From assembly GCF_040869045.1 (NCBI RefSeq), contig NC_090319.1, forward strand, positions 64,824,779 to 64,888,778: a stretch of DNA of 64,000 nt, given 5' to 3'. The notes under the pieces were generated by a model that was not told the DNA's origin, searched no databases, and was given only the letters and a program-made list of their open reading frames with translations. The stretch's first letter is position 1. The number at the start of each line of letters is the position of its first letter. The stretch is from Eurosta solidaginis (lineage: Eukaryota; Arthropoda; Insecta; Diptera; Tephritidae). Below are positions 43,479 through 53,071 of this stretch, in pieces. The position numbers and the translations under genes were made by a program.

Positions 43479-43755
43479 GCTTAAGCATTTGCTAGTTTTT
43501 TTGATACGCTGTTGATTCCTTTGGTGACTTAATTTAAAATGGGCCTGTTAAAAATACACACAACTCCCTGAGGAAGACTTGGGAGCATCGAAACGCGTTC
43601 GAGGATAAAAGGCTTTTATTTTAACTACTTATTTTGATTACTAATACAAAATTGTAAAACGTATGAGCATTTCCCCCTTAGTCAGCCAATCAAACGTTAC
43701 CTTTAAAAGTAAGAAAGAGTCAAGCTGTCAAAACCACATTATTTGCAAACTAAAT
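43479..43755. other. Spacer with a CTGAGGA...CGAAACGCG motif
   Basis: No gene. At 43568-43604 the words CTGAGGA, ATCGAAACGCG and TTCGAGGATAAAAGG occur together, a pattern I associate with the ends of Penelope-type or similar retroelements, without certainty. Confidence 0.3.
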
Positions 43756-45711
43756 TTAACCCAGATATGCCCAATGTCCTGTATATAGTCCACCTACTCA
43801 GTTGTTTACATAAAGAGTAACGGACTGTCGAGAACCTCTAATTTTACTCCCTTGGTTAGTTTTTGTCTCTACCATGCTGACTACAGTTCGTTTTGGTTAG
43901 TTTTCTCTACCATTTCTGCGAAATTAATTTACAAATTCTTCAAAATGTCGGAATTTCTCGCTACCTTTGCGTGGTAAGGAAAAATTAGCTAATTCAAATA
44001 TAAAAAATCAATGTTTTTTGTCGTAGTTCGTATATTTGAAATATTCGTCCACTGTGATGTATATAGAAAACTTTTGTTGGTGTTATAGTGAAGTTGTTTT
44101 ATTAGCATCAAATTTGGTGTCCTACATGTAAGATATTGGGCACATATTATACTACATATACATTTTTTAGGGGATTTTCTCTACATGAGCTTTGACCATT
44201 TTTGAAGATGATAGTACAGATTTTGATACCATAGCACTATTCCCACCAACAAATGCAAATGTAGACGTTACCGACGAGGATTCCGGCGAGGAAGATAATT
44301 TTGATATAAATAATTTACCAGCTTCGCAAATGAATAGCGGCGTTGAAGTATTTTCGAAATACAATGTGCATGATGAGTGGGATTCTGATGATGACATACC
44401 ATTTTCTGAAGTAGAAAAGTTTCTCCCGAAGAAAAAGATTCTTAAAAAAAGAAAACAATATTTCTTCGTGAAGGGAGAAGTTTTTAGCGCAGATGCTGAG
44501 TTTATAAACACTGATGAAGTTCTCGATTTAGTTGAATATTCACCTAGCTCTTTTTTACTCAATATTTGACGATGAGTTATTTGAAATATTGACAAGAGAG
44601 ACAAATAGGTATGCAGCTCAAAGAAATAGAACATTCCAGGTGGATATATTTCAAATGAAATATTTCATTGGAGTACTGCTTATTAGTGGATACATTCCAA
44701 TCCCCAGAAGAAGAATGTTCGGGGAACGCCCGAAAGATTGCAGCAACGAACTGGTTTGTGAAGCTATATCAAGACAAAAACAAATTCGAGTTCATAATCT
44801 CCAACATCCATTGTAATGATAACAATTCTTTAGACGAGTCTAACAAATTTTCCAAAGTAAGACCATTGTTTACATACTTGAATAAAAAGTTTATGGAAGC
44901 TGCCTTATACTGAAGAAAATTATAGGGTAGAAGAAGCCATGGTTCCTTACAACAACATAATATTCATAACATTCATACAGTGGAACGACAATAATATCGT
45001 GACCTTTTGTTCCAATGCAATCGGAGTGAATCACACAAATTTAACCACGCGTTACTCCCAAAAGGAAAAGAAATACATACAAGTTGAACAACCGTGTGTC
45101 GTAAAAAATTATAATAAGAGCATGGGAGGTATTAACCGTTCAGACCAAAATATTAGTCTTTACCGCACTGCCATAAGAGGTAAGAAATGGTATTTTCCCC
45201 TCAAAACTCATTGTGTGGATATGGCTGTTCAAAATGCCTGGCAGATACATAAACATAATGGTGGAACAATGGATCAATTATATTTCAGAAGAAGTATTGC
45301 GACAACTTTGCTCACCCAAAGTAAAAGGGGTAATGTCTATCAAAAAGGACATCCTTCACAAAGTTCCATCGACGATTTGCGTTATGATCGAATGGATCAT
45401 TTGGTAATTCCACAAGATAAACAAACCAGGTGTGGCGCATGCCATCAAAAGGCAACAACAAGGTGCGAAAAATGTAATATTGGAGTACATGTCAAATGTT
45501 TTGTTACATATCACAGGAAATAATTTAAATGATGTCATAGTATACCATGTGTTCAATGTCCTATATATAGGACGGCTCTAAAATCCAACTTACAAAATAA
45601 ATTTTTTTTTAAATCATTATCAGTTCGTCTTTTTATTGTCATTTCAATGGGGAATAATACAAAATCACGATGGAAAATTTCCTGTACAATGAATGGGCAT
45701 ATCTGGGTTAA
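43756..45711 (+). mobile_element. piggyBac-family transposon PB3, 1.96 kb, internally deleted
   Basis: TTAA at 43756-43759 and 45708-45711. The terminal inverted repeats are CCCAGATATGCCCA, perfect over 14 bases. A subterminal palindrome GTCCTATATATAGGAC lies at 45558-45573, with a decayed counterpart at 43776-43792. The element encloses a piggyBac transposase missing its catalytic middle. Confidence 0.9.
44192..45523 (+). pseudogene. piggyBac transposase of PB3, catalytic core deleted
   Basis: Acidic N-terminus (DVTDEDSGEEDNFDINN) to about 44560, then after a frame change DDELFEILTRETNRYAAQ and QMKYFIGVLLISGYIPIPRR. Another shift gives FSKVRPLFTYLNKKFMEA, ending at 44913. The sequence then jumps to WNDNNIVTFCSNAIGVNH and, in one long frame to 45523, NKSMGGINRSDQNISLYR, KKWYFPL and a cysteine-rich domain (RCGACHQKATTRCEKC, HVKCF). 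The part with the first two catalytic Asp residues is missing; that gap is an internal deletion of roughly 200 codons. Confidence 0.85.
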
Positions 45712-45771
45712 ATCAAGTTAAAGGCAGCACTATGTACATATGTAAGAGGTAGTGGTGCGATCGGTGCAGAC

Positions 45772-45934
45772 TGTAGAGTTATCTACTTGTAACAAATATA
45801 CTTGTTATATTTTAAATTTATTCTTATTATATTATTTATTTTTTATTATTAAAAAATTAAAATATTTTAAGTCATCAAAAATAAAGTTTAAAATATATTA
45901 AACAAAATTAAATAGAAAATTATTATTTTCTATA
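45772..45934 (+). repeat. Left LTR (163 bp)
   Basis: Very AT-rich (ATTTATTCTTATTATATT). Matches the right LTR apart from three short gaps, mostly in T-rich stretches. Confidence 0.75.
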
Positions 45935-46184
45935 TTGGCGATTCTACCAACGGACCGAAATTTATATAAGTATATATGTGATACAATTGCTGAATGTGGC
46001 GCTTTACGTATCGCAGAGCTACTGACTAATACAATACCACAAATAGAAGTGCAGCTAAACTATCTCTGGTTTCAGCAAATGTGCATACGATCCTGCCACA
46101 AATTCACTTGAAGAACATACCGATATTTTAAACACGACGCTACGCATTCCCGTCAAATATTGACATGCCAATAAGGATTCATTA

Positions 46185-46436
46185 ATGAAACAATTGGATG
46201 AAGAATTAGAATTGGAACAGATTCAAATTAGGCAAGATCAACTACAACAACAAGCTGAACAACAACAAGTACAATTACAACTGCATATGCAACAATATCA
46301 AACGTCAGCGATATCAATACATTATAGTGAAATTATTTATGCACAAACCCCACCTTCCTCATTCAATTCTCTGTCTTTTTTTGTTAGTGATGGCGGCGGT
46401 ATTGGTACAAATCCCAATAACAATCAAAACCAATAG
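46185..46436 (+). CDS. Gln-rich ORF of 83 codons inside the non-autonomous LTR element
   Basis: MKQLDEELELEQIQIRQDQL followed by a Gln-rich run and ending NPNNNQNQ, with a charged coiled-coil-like start. No retroviral domain is visible. It could be a fragment of a captured host exon (CAA/CAG-rich exons are common in flies), a remnant of Gag, or chance. Preceded by an open stretch in another frame (ALRIAELLTNTIPQIEVQ, 46008-46110). Confidence 0.35.
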   Translation: MKQLDEELELEQIQIRQDQLQQQAEQQQVQLQLHMQQYQTSAISIHYSEIIYAQTPPSSFNSLSFFVSDGGGIGTNPNNNQNQ

Positions 46437-47821
46437 CAAGCTTAATAAAGAAAATGTGTAATATGAATACTAATACCAATATTGAATATTATTGTCCTCA
46501 ATTTGTATGCATAATGAAAGCTTCCGTCGTTAATTACAGGCGCTCACTATTTTTAGAAGCATAAAAAGGCAAAAATAATTAAACGTTTTGTGTCTAGCTT
46601 TTGTGATGTATGTATGTAATGAAGTTGCTATTATATTAAGATAAATAAGACTCCTGACAATGAGAGTGATGATCGTGGGTGTATGTAAAATGGTTACAAG
46701 TAATACTACCTTTCCATCCAAACTGACCCGTAATAATAAATGTTTAATCTGTTAAATACAACTTTATGTTATCTCAGATACAACGATAATATCTCAAGTT
46801 AAAAGAAAATGCTGCACATCTAAATGTGACGATAAAAAAAAAAACGTTCTTTCGTAAATCTTTTGTTAAACCATTATACAAACAAGACATCAAGTTATCT
46901 TATTTCAATACGTATTATTGATGACATCACTAAAAATATAAAATGTTATTAAATTTTTTTTAAAATTAAAGTAATATTAAGTATGTTTTAATTGTGTAAA
47001 CTTCTTCTCCAGTACATAAATAAATACATTTATCAATTATGTATACAAGAACTTTCACAACAACAAATATTCTAACTCAAAATATAAACAATAACCTCAT
47101 TTTCAATTCTAAAACAACAACAAAAATATACAGAAAAAAGAAATAACTTAAAATTTTTAAAATTAAACTAATTACTAGAATCAATTTTAAAAATCACAAG
47201 AGATTTCTTACAATAATTTATGAAATTATTAAAATAATATTTAAAACTCAATATTAAAATCATTACCATGACACGAATAAATAACAATTTCATATCACCC
47301 TCAAACAAATAAAGGAATCAAGTTTTCATTCCACATCAACAACTTGGACATACATTATGCTGAGTACAATTATATATTGAATATATATTCTGCATAATAC
47401 AAGTTTTTAATTTTTGAATGATTGTGCACACAAAGTTGCCATCTACTATCATTCAACCTCATTCTAAGTTCTTCAAACGTATCATTATAATTGACAATAT
47501 TTCACAAACAGCTATTAAGATATTTTAAACCTTTAACAATATAGCAATAACAAAACCAAATATTAGTATACATATAAATATTAATACAATAAATAAATAA
47601 TAACAACACTTACCATTTAAAAAATAAAATTAGCTATTAAGTGCATCGAATCGTCAAAAGATTGAGTACTTACATCAATACCAACGTAAACTTAACACAA
47701 TTATATAAACACTATCTGACAATTAAAAACAAAAAAATTACAAAATTCTTACAGTAATAAATGTACACTGCAAATTAACACTAAAAAAAATAAAACCGTT
47801 TAATAAATTGTTCGCTTCTCT

Positions 47822-47835
47822 GGAGGGGGAGTATA
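47822..47835 (+). promoter_or_regulatory. Polypurine tract of the copia-like element
   Basis: GGAGGGGGAGTATA directly before the right LTR. Confidence 0.7.
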
Positions 47836-48022
47836 TGTAGAGTTATCTCAAACAAACAAATATACTTGTTATATTTTAAATTTATTCTTATTATATTATT
47901 TATTTTTTATTAATTAATTTTATTTTTTATTTATTAATTTTAAGTCATCAAAAATATCTTTTAAAAAAATAAAGTTTAAAATATATTAATCAAAATTAAA
48001 TAGAAAATTATTATTTTCTATA
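47836..48022 (+). repeat. Right LTR (187 bp)
   Basis: Same start and end as the left LTR; longer by duplicated TTTTTATT-type and CTTTTAAAAAA stretches. Confidence 0.75.
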
Positions 48023-48027
48023 AAGAC

Positions 48028-48648
48028 ATATGACTCTTTTGAATAGTGAGACGATATTCAATATCAAACTATTGATATACATAACTGCAAGTGTTGGTAC
48101 CTCTCGAGCTTGTAACACTTAGCTTAGTAACTTGATTGATCTTTCACTTATGAGCAAAACTGAGGTACCGAAGTTTGTAAGTAGATTTAAGCTTTAAAGT
48201 AGGAATGACACACAAATCTGCCTAACGGCTCCAAAAGGGACTGAGATGTGAAGGTCACAATCTACTCGCACTACCCGTATATGTCAACGCCATTTAAACA
48301 ATTTTTTTCGACAGCCAAACAATAAAACCTCATTGGAATTATAAATCAAGGGCGAGTTTGGTAAGCTATAAACCGAGGTTCGAGGTCTATATGAATGGTC
48401 GGCAGTAAAAACGGGATGTATTTAATAAAAGCGAAGCTTCTGAACATATCCGTAAAAGTTCGGTAAAAGAAAAATGGGCGGCAAAAATGGGACTTTTGGG
48501 GGTTTCCATTAAAATGGGGGCACTACGATTCATACAATAAAAAAAAGACATACCAGATCATTCAATTAAAGATGAATACATCATGTTATTCAGGAAAGGG
48601 GGAATGCCACTACTTCGAGATTGCTTAGTGAACATGACTTCCAAGATT
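48028..48648. other. Spacer between the LTR element and INE-2
   Basis: No gene, repeat or RNA recognised over about 620 bases. Confidence 0.5.
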
Positions 48649-50348
48649 ATTATACTCAGCTGAGCAGAGCTCACAGAGTATATTAACTTTGTCCGCATAA
48701 CGGTAATCCGTAACGGCATAAACTAATCGAGATAGATATAGACTTCTATATATCAAAATGATCTGGGTGAAAAAAGAAATTCATTTAGCCATGTCCGTCC
48801 ATCCGTCCGTCCGTCTGTAAACACGATAACTTGAGTAAATTTTGAGGTATCTTGATTAAATTTGGTATGTAGGTTCCTGGGTGCTCATCTCAGATCGCTA
48901 TTTAAAATGAACGAAATCGGACCACAACCACGTCCACTTTTTCGATATCGAAAATTCCGAAAAACCGAAAAAGAGCGATAATTCATTACCAAAGACGGAT
49001 AAAGCGATGAAACTTTGTATGTGCGTTGACCTTATGATGCAAAATAGAAAATTAGTAAATTTTTGGACAATGGGCGTGGCACCGCCTACTTTTAAAAGAA
49101 GGTAGTTTAAAAGTTTCGCAAGCTGTAATTTCGCAGTCGTTGAAGATATCATTATGAAATTTGGCAGGGACGTTACTCCTATTACTATATGTACGCCTAA
49201 TAAAAATTAGCAAAATCGGATAACGCACACGCCCACTTTAAAAAAAATTTTTTTAAAGTCAAATTTTAACAAAAAATTTAAAATCTTTACAGTATATAAG
49301 TAAATTATGCCAACATTCAACTCCAGTAATGATATGGTGCAACAAAATGCAAAAATAAAAGAAAATTTCAAAATGAAAGTGGCTCTGCCCTTTTTCATTT
49401 AATTTGTCTAGAATACTTTTAATGCCATAAGTCGAACAAAAATTAGCCAATCCTTGTGAAATTTGGTAGGGGCATAGATTCTATGACGATAACTGTTTTC
49501 TGTGAAAATGGGCAAAATCGGTTGAAGCCACGCCCAGTTTTTGTACACAGTCGACCGTCTGCCCTTCCGCTGGCCGTTAACACGATAACTTGAGCAAAAA
49601 TCGATATATCTTTACTAAACTCAGTTCACGTACTTATCTGAACACACTTTATCTTGGTATAAAAAATGGCCGAAATCCGACAATGACCACGCCCACTTTT
49701 CGATATCGAATATTACGAAAAATGAAAAAATGCCATAATTCTATACTAAATGTGAAAAAAGTTATGAAACCTTGTAACTGGATTGGTTTATTGACACAAA
49801 ATATAACTTTAGAAAAAACTTTGTAAAATGGGTGTGACACCTAACATATTAAGTAGAAGAAAATGAAAAAGTTTTGCAGGGCGAAATCAAAAGCCCTTGG
49901 AATCTTGGCAGCAATACTGTTCGTGGTATGACATATATAAATAAATTAGCGGTACCCGACAGATGATGTTCGGGGTCAGCATGGTCCACATTTGGGTCGA
50001 TAACTCGAAAACGCCTTCACATATACAACTACCACCACTTCTTTTTAAAACCCTCATTTAATACCTTTAATCTGATACCTATATCGTACAAAAACATTAT
50101 AGATTCACCCCTGGTCCATCTTTATGGCGATATCCTGAAATTGCGTTCACCTATAGAACTAAGGCCCACTCCCTTTTAAAATACTCTTTAATACCTTTCA
50201 TTTGAAACCTATGTCATACAAACACATTCCAGGGTTACCCCTAAGTTCATTTTGCTAAATGGTAATTTTCCCTTATTTTGTCTCCAAAGCTCTCAGCTGA
50301 GTATGTAATGTTCGGTTACACCCGAACTTAGCATTCCTTACTTGTTTT
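48649..50348 (+). mobile_element. INE-2 (Helentron/DINE-like), short form
   Basis: Complete: TTATACTCAGCTGAGCAGAG start, short GTCY run (48793-48815), two core blocks, only two to three 128-bp-type units (50080-50270), subterminal CTCAGCTGAGTATG, hairpin GTTCGGTTACACCCGAAC (50310-50327) and CTTGTTTT end. AAGATT flanks both sides (48643-48648, 50349-50354), possibly by chance because Helentrons usually make no target duplication. Both subterminal repeats carry the same CTCAGCTGAG variant, where most others have CTCA(G)TTGAG. Confidence 0.82.
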
Positions 50349-50872
50349 AAGATTCATTTGGATGCAATTTTGGGCAATTTTAGGATAACTTTGGCATTTT
50401 GTTGGAAGCATTTCGAGACTATTTCGGGGACAATTTCAGAATCACTTCCGGATTTTTTTAGAATCATTTCGAGAATTTTTCCAAGCACTTTTAGGACTTT
50501 ATAAGATAACTTTGGGATTATTTTCAAAATCGTTTCGAAACTATTTCGTGACAACAAATTTTGTTCAGTCAATATGAAGCTACGTAAGTGCCATTTTGAC
50601 CATGCGTAACGGATTGACGGACTCAGACCAAATTTTGAAGGGGATGGAAATGTATCGCACATTCATGGAACTTTTTGGACTAATTCGTGAATATTTCGAG
50701 AAGACTTGAGGAGCTCTTCGCGATTATACTTCAGGTTCACTTTGAAACTATTTCCATGCAATTTTGGGGCAATTTTAAGACCACTTCTGGATAAGTTTCG
50801 GAATCATTTAGACACTATTTTGGAACCCATTTGGAACAATTTCAGAATCCCTTCGGGATTACTATAGTAGGC
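50349..50872. repeat. Degenerate short-phrase repeat (TTTCG.GAC / ATTTTGG)
   Basis: The phrases TTTCGAGACTATTTCG, TTTCAGAATCACTTC, TTTTAGGACTTT and ACTTTGGGATTATTTT alternate through the region without a fixed period. It looks like an old, decayed tandem repeat. The ORF on the minus strand (50354-50662, Lys/Ile-rich) is a by-product. Confidence 0.5.
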
Positions 50873-50884
50873 ATTTGTGCTTTG

Positions 50885-51255
50885 GCGGCCACCGTGGTGT
50901 GATGGTAGCGTGCTCCGCCTATCACACCGTATGCCCTGGGTTCAACTCGTGGGCAAAGCAACATCAAAATTTTAGAAATAAGGTTTTTCAATTAGAAGAA
51001 AATTTATCTAAGCGGGGTCGCCCCTCGGAAGTGTCTGGCAAGCGCTCCGAGTGTATTTCTGCCATGAAAAGCTCTCAGTGAAAACTCATCTGCCTTGCAG
51101 ATGCCGTTCGGAGTCGGCATAAAACATGTAGGTCCCGTCCGGCCAATTTGTAGGGAAAAATCAAGAGGAGCACGACGCAAATTGGAAGAGAAGCTCGGCC
51201 TTAGATCTCTTCGGAGGTTATCGCGCCTTAAATTAATTTTTTTTTTTTTTAATTT
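50885..51255 (+). mobile_element. tRNA-derived SINE with 12-bp target-site duplication
   Basis: Flanked by ATTTGTGCTTTG at 50873-50884 and 51256-51267. The first 70 bases resemble a tRNA gene, with an A-box-like TGGTAGCGTGCTCCG and a B-box-like GGGTTCAACTC. A family-specific body follows (AAGCGGGGTCGCCCCTCGGA, TCATCTGCCTTGCAGATGCC), and it ends in a T-rich tail. The pol III boxes suggest how it was transcribed. Confidence 0.88.
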
Positions 51256-51267
51256 ATTTGTGCTTTG

Positions 51268-51545
51268 CACACAGAGTATATTAACTTTGACTGGATAACG
51301 GTTGGTACAACCAAAGGAATCGAGATAGATATGGACTTCCATATATCAAAATCATCAGTGTCGAAAAAAAAATTTTATTGACCCATGTCCGTCCCTCCGT
51401 CCGTCTGTCCGTTAACACCATAACTTGAGTAAATATTGAGATATCTTCACCAAATTTGGGACACGAGCTAATCTGGGCCTAGAATAGATTGGTATTGAAA
51501 ATGAGCGAAATAGGATGATAACCACGCACACATTTTATATATATA
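51268..51545 (+). mobile_element. INE-7, 5' fragment
   Basis: Begins inside the INE 5' end (ACAGAGTATATTAACTTTGA), contains a short GTCY run (51388-51412) and stops at 51545 where a MITE begins. The first 20 bases of the family are missing. Confidence 0.78.
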
Positions 51546-51548
51546 GGT

Positions 51549-51769
51549 CATTCCATTTCAGACACCCGGTCCGCGCAGGACATGATTTTTGATTTCGATG
51601 AAATTTTAATATGTTGTTCTTTGGGCAAAATAATGAAACACGTATTTTTTTTTTTTTTGCCTCAAAAAAATTTTTTTTCGCTTTTATCGGCAATTGAATT
51701 CGATAAAATGCAATTGATATTTTATTCCCCTATTTTTTCAACTGTGTCCGGGTGTCTTGAAATGGAATG
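51549..51769. mobile_element. Small MITE, about 221 bp
   Basis: Terminal inverted repeats of about 24 bp: left CATTCCATTTCAGACACCCGG; right, complement, CATTCCATTTCAAGACACCC, with one extra base. The interior is T-rich with no coding capacity. No clear target-site duplication. Confidence 0.7.
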
Positions 51770-51841
51770 CGCCTTCTTCATTTGTTCTTTTTTTTTATAG
51801 ATGAAATATTTATTTCTATAACTGAGTAAATAAAACATGTT

Positions 51842-52335
51842 AAGGCCGCGGCACAATGACATTTTTCATATAGATGCGTTTAACACAAGCTTATGCATTC
51901 CATATGAAGGAACTTCAGACTTGGCAATTACGGTTTATTTCGCCTTGCCCATTCACATCAACATTTCGTGAAGCACTGTTATAAACATTCTCCCTATACA
52001 ACAAAAATATTTCCTAACATATTTGGTGCCGTATTCATTTGTTATATAGCAGTTTTTAATTGAGAAAAATGTTAGAAAAGTTACCAACGAGTGGGAAAAA
52101 CAATTTCACATGCAAAGTGTGCCAGCACCCTTAGCCAAAGCAAATGTCAAATTCTTCTTCTTATTCTTTGCTTGCAACAAAAGTTGCAAGTTGACTACTT
52201 TTTCATGTCAGATGGCGCCAGTGTCGCTCAATATGCCGTCCTCCATAAAAATACGTGCAATCTACTCATAATGCATAAGACTGAGTTAAACGCATCTTTA
52301 TGAAAAACTGCTTATGTGACGTGGATTTTAGTAGA
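51842..52335. mobile_element. Decayed MITE-like inverted repeat, about 490 bp
   Basis: Arms at 51862-51908 (TTTTTCATATAGATGCGTTT, then AACAC, CTTATGCATT) and 52262-52307 pair over about 45 bp with several mismatches. Weaker pairing extends outward to CCGCGGCAC and its partner GTGACGTGG. Likely an old foldback element. Confidence 0.55.
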
Positions 52336-52498
52336 TAGTACTCCTAGTTATGTATTTAGTTGAGTGTTTTCATATTAAATGTAGGAATGATGTAAACACC
52401 TTAAAGATATATTTACACAAGAATTCTGTTAAACAGCATTTCAGCCATGCAAACATATTTATGCCATATGGCGTCGCAGAGTCAAAGTTTACTAATTG

Positions 52499-52795
52499 TA
52501 GTGGTGGTAGAGCGCTCCTTCTACCACACCGAAGATAATGGGTTCAATGCCAGGGCAAAGCAACATGAAAACATCTGGAAAAAGTGTTTTAAATTAGAAA
52601 AAAATGTGTTTCCGATCGGGGTCTCAGTGAAAACTAATCTGCCTTGCATATGCTGTTCGAAGTCGGTGTAAATCATGTAGCTTCCGTCCCGCCAATTTGT
52701 AGAAAAAAAATTAAAAGTAGAACGACCCAAATAGGAAGAGAAGCTCGGCCCAAAATCTCTTCGGAGGTTAGCGCGCCTTGTGTTTATTTATTTTA
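52499..52795 (+). mobile_element. Second tRNA-derived SINE, older and internally deleted
   Basis: Same family as 50885-51255: GTGGTGGTAGAGCGCTCC, B-box-like GGGTTCAATGCC, GGGCAAAGCAACAT, TCTCTTCGGAGGTTAGCGCG. About 55 bases of the body are absent after CGATCGGGGTC. Divergence from the first copy is substantial. Confidence 0.82.
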
Positions 52796-53071
52796 TGTGC
52801 CTTTTGTGATATGGCTTATCACATCAAATGATACCGAAAAATTAATTATTGAGCTAAAGTGTCAAGACTAAAAAAATAAATAGTCTATTGAGCACACGAG
52901 CTGTGAACGTCTTAATTTCGTACTTTATTCAGCGTTTAACTGACTAAGGCATTATGTTGGTTTGTGCTAGAAAGAGGGTATTGCCAGACGGTGCAATATC
53001 TGTAGTTTACTAGCTGAATCGGTACTTAATATAGTGTTAGCTATCAAATTTCAATCTGGAACTAACTCTGT
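52796..53071. other. Spacer before INE-3
   Basis: About 275 bases, nothing recognised. Confidence 0.5.

Larger units (their letters stand above)
45772..48022 (+). mobile_element. Non-autonomous LTR retrotransposon, copia-like, 2.25 kb
   Basis: Two direct repeats (45772-45934 and 47836-48022) start TGTAGAGTTATCT and end TTTTCTATA, flanked by CAGAC (45767-45771) and AAGAC (48023-48027), a 5-bp duplication with one mismatch. A polypurine tract GGAGGGGGAGTATA precedes the right LTR, of the type seen in copia elements. The interior is about 1.9 kb and lacks gag-pol; the only ORF is 46185-46436. Its left end after the LTR reads TTGGCGATTCTACC, a possible primer-binding site that I could not assign to a tRNA. 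Confidence 0.75.

Noticed and set aside
50885..50960. A tRNA gene
   Set aside because: A- and B-box-like words are present, but the sequence is the head of a SINE with a target-site duplication and a sister copy at 52499; no proper cloverleaf could be drawn.
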